From contig NIOE01000014.1 in the NCBI GenBank assembly GCA_002205125.1, positions 1-64,000 of the forward strand: 64,000 nt of DNA. The letters run 5' to 3'. Position numbers and translations under genes: made by a program. Below the pieces are notes generated by a model. That model did no database searches, had not been told where the DNA came from, and worked only from the letters and a program-made list of their open reading frames with translations. Positions 56,379 through 64,000 of the stretch are shown one piece after another (the first letter of the stretch is position 1; the number at the start of each line of letters is the position of its first letter). This DNA comes from Roseateles noduli. Its GTDB lineage: Bacteria; Pseudomonadota; Gammaproteobacteria; Burkholderiales; Burkholderiaceae_C.

Positions 56379-57166
56379 ACTCCGCCGCCGTGCAGTTCGG
56401 CCGGCTGCTGGCTGGGCGCAAGGTGCTGATCACCGGCATCGCCAACGACCAGTCCATCGCCTACGGCTGCGCCCGCGCCTTCCGCGCGATGGGCGCGGAC
56501 CTGGCGCTGACCTACCTCAACGACAAGGCGCTGCCGCACGTGAAGCCGCTGGCCGACGCGCTCGGCGCCGACATGCTGCTGCCGCTGGACCTGCGCGATC
56601 CCGAGGCGCTGGACAGCGTCTTCGCCGCCGTGTCGGAGCGCTGGGGCGTTCTCCACGCGGCGCTGCATTCGATCGCCTTCGCGCCCAAGGACGATCTGCA
56701 CGGACGACTGGTCGACAGCAGCGCGGCCGGTTTCGCGATGGCAATGGACATCTCGTGCCACAGCTTCATCCGCATGGCACGACTCGCGGAGCCGCTGATG
56801 CGCGCCGCCGGCGGCACGCTGTTCACGATGAGCTTCCAGGGCGCGAGCAAGGTCGTCGAGCACTACAACCTGATGGGCCCGGTCAAGGCCGCGCTGGAGG
56901 CCTCGGTGCGCTACCTCGCGCATGAGCTGGGCCCGGCCGGGATCCGCGTGCACGCGATCTCGCCGGGGCCGATCGCGACGCGCGCGGCCTCGGGACTGGA
57001 GGAGTTCGACCAGCTGCTCGCGGACGCCGCCGCGCGCGCGCCGGCGCATGCGCTGGCGACGATCGACGACGTCGGCTACGCGACCGCGATGCTCGCGGGC
57101 GATCACGCGCGGCTCATCACCGGTTCCACGCTCTACGTGGACGGCGGTTATCACATCATGGGGTGA
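56375..57166 (+). CDS. fabI: Enoyl-[acyl-carrier-protein] reductase (FabI type)
   Basis: A 263-residue FabI-type NADH-dependent enoyl reductase. The cofactor motif is GIANDQSIAYGCARAF; the catalytic Tyr-x6-Lys is in HYNLMGPVKAALEA, and VHAISPGPIATRAASG and TGSTLYVDGGYHIMG are family typical. It lies in an operon between DUF3141 and an acetate kinase, overlapping the former by 4 nt and lying 3 nt from the latter. It is therefore likely a second, dedicated FabI working with this module rather than the housekeeping enzyme. Confidence 0.9.
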   Translation: MNSAAVQFGRLLAGRKVLITGIANDQSIAYGCARAFRAMGADLALTYLNDKALPHVKPLADALGADMLLPLDLRDPEALDSVFAAVSERWGVLHAALHSIAFAPKDDLHGRLVDSSAAGFAMAMDISCHSFIRMARLAEPLMRAAGGTLFTMSFQGASKVVEHYNLMGPVKAALEASVRYLAHELGPAGIRVHAISPGPIATRAASGLEEFDQLLADAAARAPAHALATIDDVGYATAMLAGDHARLITGSTLYVDGGYHIMG

Positions 57167-57169
57167 GCG

Positions 57170-58393
57170 ATGGATGCACGACTGGAAGGCGAATTCATCG
57201 CGGTCGTCAACGCGGGCTCATCCAGCATCAAGCTGTCGATGTACTCGCTGCACGAGGACCGCCGGTTGGGCCCGTTGCGGCTCGAACTGCGCGCGCAGGT
57301 CGAAGGCATCGGCACCGCCAAACCCCACTTCGAGGCGTCGCATGCCGACGGCTCGAAAGCCGGGTCGCGCGACTGGCCCGTCGGCGAGACGCTGACGCAT
57401 GAGGGCGCGCTCGATCACCTGGTCGAGTTCGTCACCCACGAGTTCCCCGGCATCCGGATGCTGGGCATCGGCCATCGCGTCGTGCACGGCGGCACCGCGT
57501 TCGCGCAGCCGGTGCGGGTGACGCCGCCGGTGCTGGCGCAACTGGAGACGCTCACGCCGCTCGCGCCGCTGCATCAGCCCCACAACCTGGCGCCTATCCG
57601 CCGCGCTTTCTCGGCCCTGCCCGGGCTGCCGCAGGTCGCGTGTTTCGACACCGCCTTCCACCGCGGCCAGTCCGACGTCGCCGACGCCTTCGCCCTGCCC
57701 TATGCGCTGTTCGAAGCCGGTGTGCGCCGCTACGGCTTCCACGGGCTGAGCTACGAGTACATCGCCTCGCGGCTGCCGGTGTTGTCGCCGCGGCTGGCGG
57801 ACGGGCGCGCCGTCGTCCTGCACCTGGGCAACGGCGCCAGCGCCTGCGCGCTGCACCGCGGCCGCAGCATCGCCAGCAGCATGGGCTTCACCGCCGTCGA
57901 CGGCCTCCCGATGGGCACGCGCAGCGGTGCGGTGGATCCCGGCGTGCTGATCTACCTGATGGATGAGCAGCGCATGGACGCGCGCGAGCTTGAGACGCTG
58001 CTCTACAAGCAGTCCGGGTTGCTGGGGCTGTCCGGCATTTCCAGCGACATGCGCCAGCTGCTGGCCAGCGACGCGCCGCGGGCGCGTTTCGCGATCGACG
58101 TCTTCGTCCACCGCGTCGCCCGCGAGATCGGCGCGCTCGCCGCGGAAATGGGCGGTCTGGACGGGCTGGTCTTCACCGCCGGAATCGGCGAGCATGCCGC
58201 GGAGATCCGTCGCCGGGTGCTGTCGCGCTGTCTGTGGCTGGGGGTGTCGGTGCAGGACGCCGCCAACCGCGAGGGACCGGCCGAGCGCCGGATCAGCACC
58301 GTCGACAGCCGGTGCGAGGCCTGGGTCATCCCCACCGATGAGGAACTCATGATGGCCCGCCACACGTTCCGGCTGCTCGCCGGGGAGGAGTGA
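57170..58393 (+). CDS. ackA: Acetate/propionate kinase
   Basis: A 407-residue acetokinase forming acyl phosphate and ADP from ATP, or the reverse. The ASKHA motifs are complete: VNAGSSSIKLSMYSL, IGHRVVHGG, ACFDTAFHR, RRYGFHGLSYEYI, VVLHLGNGASACAL, GLPMGTRSGAVDPG and VFTAGIGEHAAEIRR. With the phosphotransacetylase at 53026 it would convert acyl-CoA to acid with gain of ATP. The gene begins 3 nt after fabI and the next small gene begins 2 nt after its stop. Confidence 0.95.
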   Translation: MDARLEGEFIAVVNAGSSSIKLSMYSLHEDRRLGPLRLELRAQVEGIGTAKPHFEASHADGSKAGSRDWPVGETLTHEGALDHLVEFVTHEFPGIRMLGIGHRVVHGGTAFAQPVRVTPPVLAQLETLTPLAPLHQPHNLAPIRRAFSALPGLPQVACFDTAFHRGQSDVADAFALPYALFEAGVRRYGFHGLSYEYIASRLPVLSPRLADGRAVVLHLGNGASACALHRGRSIASSMGFTAVDGLPMGTRSGAVDPGVLIYLMDEQRMDARELETLLYKQSGLLGLSGISSDMRQLLASDAPRARFAIDVFVHRVAREIGALAAEMGGLDGLVFTAGIGEHAAEIRRRVLSRCLWLGVSVQDAANREGPAERRISTVDSRCEAWVIPTDEELMMARHTFRLLAGEE

Positions 58394-58395
58394 CC

Positions 58396-58785
58396 ATGCG
58401 AACGCCCAAGCAGCGCTACAGCCACGAGGAGTGGGAGAAGACCGTCGAGGACGTGGACCTGCAGATCGCGCAGCTGGCGATCATGTGCCACGTGCGGCTG
58501 CTCGATCCCGGCGTCATCGAGCGGGTGCTCGACAACGACCTGCGCATCTGCGGCGACGGCCACGAGAGCGGCTTCGAGAAGCTGCGCGGCATGCTCTACC
58601 TGCATTACGAGGTGCAGAGCCGGCTGGCCGAGGAACTCGGCCCGGTCGACGCCGCCGAGGTGGTCCAGCGCGTGCGCCAGCACCTGCTGGTGCGCATCGG
58701 CACGCAGCTCGGCACGCTGGGGACGCCGCAGGCGCCGGGAAGCGGCAACGGCAACGGCGGCAACGCCGGCTCCGGCGGTCAATAA
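58396..58785 (+). CDS. Small protein of unknown function in the ackA operon
   Basis: A 129-residue cytoplasmic protein with a strong ribosome site (GGGGAGGAGTGACC) inside the end of ackA. It is rich in charged helices (EEWEKTVEDVDLQIAQLAIM, then RLLDPGVIERVLDNDLRICG) and ends in a flexible Gly/Asn-rich tail. No family was recognised. The position as last gene of the DUF3141-fabI-ackA operon suggests a role tied to that pathway. Confidence 0.75.
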   Translation: MRTPKQRYSHEEWEKTVEDVDLQIAQLAIMCHVRLLDPGVIERVLDNDLRICGDGHESGFEKLRGMLYLHYEVQSRLAEELGPVDAAEVVQRVRQHLLVRIGTQLGTLGTPQAPGSGNGNGGNAGSGGQ

Positions 58786-58852
58786 CCCCGACGGCTTGGG
58801 CGGGGCGGTCGTCGGCGCTACAGTGGGCCGCATCGCCTTGCGGGGTCACTCC

Positions 58853-59458
58853 ATGCGCATCGCCATCCTTTCCTTCGACGGCTTCAACGAGATCGACAGC
58901 TTCATTCCGCTGGGATTGCTGAACCGGCTCAAGCCGCTGGGCTGGTCCGCCGAGCTCTGCGGACCGGGGCCGACGGTCACCTCGATGAACGGCGTCACCG
59001 TCCAGCTCAAGCATCCGCTCGAATGGGCCAACGAGGCCGACGCCGTCTGGTTCGGGTCCGGCATCTACACGCGGGCGATCGCGGAGAACTCGGCCGTGCT
59101 GGACCGGCTGCAGCTCGATCCGACGCGGCAGCTGATCGCCTCGCAATGTTCCGGCGCGCTGCTGGTGGCGCGGCTGGGGCTGCTCGGCGACGCGCCGGCC
59201 TGCACCGATTCGTCCACCCGGCCCTGGCTGGTCGAAGCCGGCGTGCGCGTCCTCGACGAACCCTTCCACGCCCGCGGCCCCGTGGCGACCTCGGGCGGCT
59301 GCCTGGCCTCACAGTACCTTTCCGCCTGGATCATGTGGAGCAAGGCCGGCGAGTCCGCCGCACGCGATGCCTTGACCTACGCCGCGCCGGTCGGGGAGAA
59401 GGATGACTACGTCGAGCGATTGCTCTCCCGCGTCCGCCCCTTCATGCCTGCGGCATGA
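58853..59458 (+). CDS. DJ-1/PfpI family protein
   Basis: A 201-residue class I glutamine-amidotransferase-like protein of the DJ-1/PfpI group. It begins MRIAILSFDGFNEIDSFIPL, has the nucleophile elbow IASQCSGALLVARLG (Cys in A-S-Q-C-S-G) and GPVATSGGCLASQYLSAWIM. Such proteins act as glyoxalase-like, protein-repair or regulatory enzymes; which of these is unknown. TACAGT at 58820-58825 is a likely -10, 27 nt before the ATG. Confidence 0.88.
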   Translation: MRIAILSFDGFNEIDSFIPLGLLNRLKPLGWSAELCGPGPTVTSMNGVTVQLKHPLEWANEADAVWFGSGIYTRAIAENSAVLDRLQLDPTRQLIASQCSGALLVARLGLLGDAPACTDSSTRPWLVEAGVRVLDEPFHARGPVATSGGCLASQYLSAWIMWSKAGESAARDALTYAAPVGEKDDYVERLLSRVRPFMPAA

Positions 59459-59485
59459 AGGGTCTCACGGGGTGCTGACACCGAA

Positions 59486-59571
59486 GTCGGCGGCAGCCGG
59501 CCCCGGGGGATGCGACCTGCGGTTAAGCCCCGCCAGCGTGGGAGCAGACCCCGGGGCCGGCTGCCGCCGAC
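59486..59571. repeat. Perfect 23-bp inverted repeat with 40-nt loop
   Basis: Arms at 59486-59508 and 59549-59571 are exact reverse complements of 23 bp, all but three positions G or C, around a 40-nt loop. It lies between the DJ-1 gene and prfC. No T run follows, so it is not a simple rho-independent terminator. It resembles an interspersed palindromic element or a structured RNA; only one copy is visible here. Confidence 0.8.
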
Positions 59572-59643
59572 GGGCGCGGTCAAAGAAGCGGGGCAGTACC
59601 CGATAATCTCGGGTTCGCCGCCCCAGAGCCGCCCCGAGTCGCC

Positions 59644-61281
<1,638 letters not shown>

Positions 61282-61411
61282 GGGGTCAGGTCTTTCTCCA
61301 CCACCCCTCCTTGGAGGGACTGGGTTCCCGAGGCCGGCCGCCGTGACCTTGTTGGCGTTTCTGCAACGACACCGTTGTCGGCCTGTCACCGCCCCTTCCT
61401 ACACTGCCGCG

Positions 61412-62221
61412 ATGCCCCACGAGATCCAGCCCCTGCCGGAGCGCCGTCTGTGCTGCCTCCTGCTGGCGGCGGGCCTGCTGCCGGGCGCTCTGCCCGCGGC
61501 GGTGGCCTCGACGGCAACGCGCCCGTCGGCGCATGCGGGCACCGGCGAGCTGGTCGCCTTCACCGAAAACCTGCCACCGCTGAACCACGCCGAGAACGGC
61601 GAGGCGCGCGGCTTCAGCACCGAACTGCTGAAGCTGATGGCGGCCGAAGCCGGCATGCCGCTGCGGGTGCAGGTGCTGCCGTGGCAGCGGTCGGTGCAGG
61701 AAGCGGCGCGGCGCACGGACAGCGTGCTGTTCTCGCTGACGCGCACGCCCGAGCGCGAGAGCCAGTACCGGTGGGTCGGGCCGATCAGCCCGCGGCGCAT
61801 CCTCGTCTACCGACTGAACCACCGCACGGACGTGCGTCCCCAGAGCCTGAGGGAGCTGAACGGCCTGCGTCTGGGCGTGACCCGCGATTCGGCCGCGGCA
61901 CGGCAGTTGATCGCGGACGGCCTGCGGCCCGAGGTCGAGCTGGAACTCGCCGTCGACGACGCGACCAACCTGCGCAAGCTGCTGGCCGGCCGCATGGACC
62001 TGATCGTGATGCTGGACTGGGCCGCGGCCTGGCACCTCCGTGAGCTGAAGCTGCCCTACGCGACCCTGACACCGGTCCTGCCGATGGACGTCGACAAGTC
62101 CTACTGGTACGGCCTGCCGGCGGACAGCGATCCGGCGCTGGCGCGGCGTCTGCAGGCCGCGCTGGACCGCATCAGGCGGGATGGGCGCTACGAGCGCCTG
62201 CGGCAGCACTACTTCGATTGA
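61412..62221 (+). CDS. Periplasmic SBP_bac_3 solute-binding protein
   Basis: A 269-residue secreted binding protein. The signal peptide (ERRLCCLLLAAGLLPGALPA, residues 10-29) precedes a family 3 domain: LVAFTENLPPLNHAENGEAR, FSTELLKLMAAEAGMPLRVQ, SLTRTPERESQYRWVGPI and [18 protein letters not shown]. It is a paralogue of the protein at 40251-41018. No ABC permease lies nearby. TACACT (61400-61405) ends 6 nt before the ATG (leaderless). The 3' end overlaps the convergent epimerase gene by 50 bp. Confidence 0.85.
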   Translation: MPHEIQPLPERRLCCLLLAAGLLPGALPAAVASTATRPSAHAGTGELVAFTENLPPLNHAENGEARGFSTELLKLMAAEAGMPLRVQVLPWQRSVQEAARRTDSVLFSLTRTPERESQYRWVGPISPRRILVYRLNHRTDVRPQSLRELNGLRLGVTRDSAAARQLIADGLRPEVELELAVDDATNLRKLLAGRMDLIVMLDWAAAWHLRELKLPYATLTPVLPMDVDKSYWYGLPADSDPALARRLQAALDRIRRDGRYERLRQHYFD

Positions 62222-63272
62222 AGGTCGCCGAGGCCTGCGCGTCAGGCAGGCAACCCAGCGCCTCCAAGGTGCGCTCGATCGCGACGTCGAGCGGTGTGTG
62301 CGGGACGCCTCCGACGTCGGCCAGTTCGGCGGTCAGGCGCGCTTCTCCCATGCGCAGCGGCTCGCGCCACAGGTAGCGCATCTCCGCCACTTCGCGGAAC
62401 AAGGGCACCACCGGCTGAGCCAGACGCACGGCCCACCAGGGGAAACGAGTGATCCGCGCCTGCACGCCGGTGCGTCGCTGCACGATGCGGCGGATCGCCT
62501 CCGCCATCTGGCGTCCGTCGGCATCCCAATGGCCCGCGAAGTGGAAGCGCGCGAAGGCCGGCAGCCTGTCGCAACGCTCGATCAGCGCGGCCATCGCCGT
62601 CGCGACGTCGGGGAGATAGGCCCATTGGTGACCGACGCCGTCCGTCCCCGCCTGCTGGATCCGCGTCACGGGCTTGCCCGGCGTCACGAGGCCCTGCGAG
62701 AACCAGCTGTTCGCCGCACCGGGGCCGAAGAAGTCGCCGGCGCGCAGGATGACGGCGCGGAAGTCCCCGCGCTCGGCGCCGTCCTGCAGGCGGCGCTCCA
62801 TCTCGACACGGATCGCGCCCTTGCGCGTCACGGGACGCTGCGGCGAATCCTCCATGGGGTACGGCATCGCGTCGGGTCCGAAGTTGTAGACGGTGCCGGG
62901 CAACACGACGGTCGCCCCACGCGCCTTGGCGGCTGCGATGGTGTTGTCGAGCATCGGCAGCACCAGCTCGCTCCAGCGACGGTAGCCGGGCGGATTCACG
63001 GCATGGACGATGACGCTGCAACCTTGCGCGGCGCGCTGCACATCGTCGGCGACGAGCGCATCGCCGCGCAGCCAGCGCAGGCCGTCGCGGTGTTCCGAAT
63101 CGCTGGCCAGTCCGCGCTTGAGCGCCCGCACCGTCCAGCCCGCGTCGCGCAGGGCCCTGGCCACCGCGCCGCCGATGCCGCCGCTCGCGCCCAGTACCAG
63201 CGCCGTCCGCCGCGCCACCGCCGTCATCGCGGCCAGCACACCGATCGCATCCATCGAAGTCATCGCATCCAT
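62172..63272 (-). CDS. NAD-dependent epimerase/dehydratase family protein
   Basis: A 366-residue extended short-chain dehydrogenase. The ATG at 63272 has an AGGAGCTGACG ribosome site; an in-frame ATG at 63317 is less likely. The Rossmann motif is ALVLGASGGIGGAVARAL, followed by VIVHAVNPPGYRRWSELVLP, TVYNFGPDAMPYPM and ILRAGDFFGPGAANSWF. The catalytic Tyr is in TVYNFG but the usual Lys four residues on is replaced, as in some atypical members. The C-terminal 25 residues (Ser/Ala-rich) are coded within the 3' end of the convergent gene. The divergent LysR gene is its probable regulator. Confidence 0.86.
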   Translation of the reverse strand: MDAMTSMDAIGVLAAMTAVARRTALVLGASGGIGGAVARALRDAGWTVRALKRGLASDSEHRDGLRWLRGDALVADDVQRAAQGCSVIVHAVNPPGYRRWSELVLPMLDNTIAAAKARGATVVLPGTVYNFGPDAMPYPMEDSPQRPVTRKGAIRVEMERRLQDGAERGDFRAVILRAGDFFGPGAANSWFSQGLVTPGKPVTRIQQAGTDGVGHQWAYLPDVATAMAALIERCDRLPAFARFHFAGHWDADGRQMAEAIRRIVQRRTGVQARITRFPWWAVRLAQPVVPLFREVAEMRYLWREPLRMGEARLTAELADVGGVPHTPLDVAIERTLEALGCLPDAQASATFNRSSAAAGARSAHPA

Positions 63273-63388
63273 CGTCAGCTCCTGCCGGACCACCGGGGTC
63301 CTGTTGGGTGAAGGCATGGGATGGATTCTGGAAAGAAGCGTCTTTCCTGAAAATTACCGAGCATGAGCGGGCGGCTATACATTCCTGC

Positions 63389-64000
63389 ATGACTTCGAAG
63401 AACCCTCCGCCCTCTGCGGATACCCCCGCCTCCAGCTCGTCGAGCGCCGGCATCGCCTGGGAGTGGTACCGCTCCTTCCTCGGCGTGCTGCGGGAAGGCT
63501 CGCTCTGAGGCGCCGCGCGGGCGCTGGATCTGACGCAGCCGACGGTCGGAAGACACGTCGCGGCGCTGGAAGCGCAGGTGGGGCAGTCGCTCTTCGTGCG
63601 CACGCCCGCCGGCCTGCTGCCGACGGAAGCGGCGCTCGCGCTGAGGCCCTACGCGGAGGCGATGGACAGCACGGCGGCCGCGCTGGAGCGCACCGCGCGC
63701 AGCCACGGCGACGGCGTGCGCGGCATCGTGCGGGTGACCGCGAGCGAGGTCGTCGGCGTGGAGGTGCTGCCGCCGCTGCTCGCGGAACTTCGCGAGCGCC
63801 ATCCGGCGCTGATCGTCGAGCTGGTGCTGAGCAACCGCGTGCAGGATCTGCTGCGACGCGAGGCCGATATCGCGATCCGCATGACGCCGCCGAAGCAGGA
63901 GCAGCTGATCGCTCGACGCGTCGGCGTGATCGAGGTCGGCCTGCATGCGCACGAGCGCTACCTGACGGCGCACGGGACACCGGCTTCGATGAAGGCGCTG
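63389..64000 (+). pseudogene. LysR-family regulator with in-frame stop, truncated by window edge
   Basis: The ATG at 63389 starts a frame that reaches a TGA at 63506-63508, in the middle of the helix-turn-helix (WYRSFLGVLREGSL-stop-GAARALDLTQPTVGRHVAAL). Beyond it the same frame is open to the window end and is a normal LysR protein: FVRTPAGLLPTEAALALRPY, GVRGIVRVTASEVVGVEVLP, RREADIAIRM. One base change (for example CGA or TCA to TGA) explains the stop, so this is either a young pseudogene or a sequence error. No start after the TGA would keep the DNA-binding domain whole. It is divergent from the epimerase gene (116-bp gap), the standard LysR layout. Confidence 0.85.

Noticed and set aside
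63506-63508. TGA in the LysR gene read as selenocysteine
   Set aside because: LysR proteins do not use selenocysteine, the position is in the DNA-binding helix, and no SECIS-like hairpin follows.

Overview
The window is high-GC, densely coding DNA of a Gram-negative bacterium. Gene content and order style (two-partner secretion, PEP-CTERM protein, DUF2145, DUF3141, long-form ArgG, OxyR with the canonical cysteine pair) suggest a betaproteobacterium of the order Burkholderiales, probably near Roseateles/Mitsuaria; this is a judgement from protein style, not from a search. No rRNA, tRNA, CRISPR array, insertion sequence or prophage was recognised.

Layout. 1-757: the N-terminal part of an RHS/YD-repeat protein running off the left edge. 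1019-4227: a two-component system (7TM-DISM hybrid-like kinase plus AraC-type response regulator), divergent from 4474-13506, a two-partner secretion pair (TpsB transporter and a 2408-residue TpsA adhesin with six near-identical 85-residue YDG-type repeats). 13755-19480: a secreted DUF4034-like protein, a membrane GAF sensor, a MOSC protein, an old-yellow-enzyme oxidoreductase and a Tat-exported beta-helix protein. 19471-21410: a visibly less GC-rich island with a DcdV/AvcD-type anti-phage deoxycytidylate deaminase, a translationally coupled 75-residue protein and a strongly structured leader. 21475-32390: rlmJ, an NAD(P)-binding protein/LysR pair, AraC/DUF2000, a CAAX-related protease, an XRE regulator, an amidohydrolase, a YiaA/DUF2145 operon and an LplT-PlsC fusion. 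32458-40216: a membrane protein, tgt, a solute-binding protein, a YigZ gene with a 3' frameshift, argG, a PEP-CTERM protein, an ECF41 sigma factor and queA. 40251-48596: another solute-binding protein, a Ycf48-like repeat lipoprotein, recG, a cyclophilin lipoprotein and panBC.

48697-53025 is an oxidative-stress block: oxyR, a frameshifted NYN-domain gene, catalase with a 35-residue membrane peptide, and dps, with an OxyR-like site before the catalase and a terminator-like hairpin directly before dps. 53026-58785 is an acyl-phosphate/lipid module: a phosphotransacetylase divergent from a DUF3141-fabI-ackA-small protein operon. The right end holds a DJ-1/PfpI protein, a 23-bp perfect inverted repeat, prfC, a third solute-binding protein, an NAD-dependent epimerase and a divergent LysR gene interrupted by an in-frame stop codon and cut by the window edge.

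The most interesting signals are the deaminase island, the interrupted genes (YigZ, NYN, LysR), the ECF41 self-promoter, a recurrent leaderless-promoter pattern placing a -10 hexamer 6-8 nt before ATG, the long inverted repeat before prfC and the hairpin before dps.
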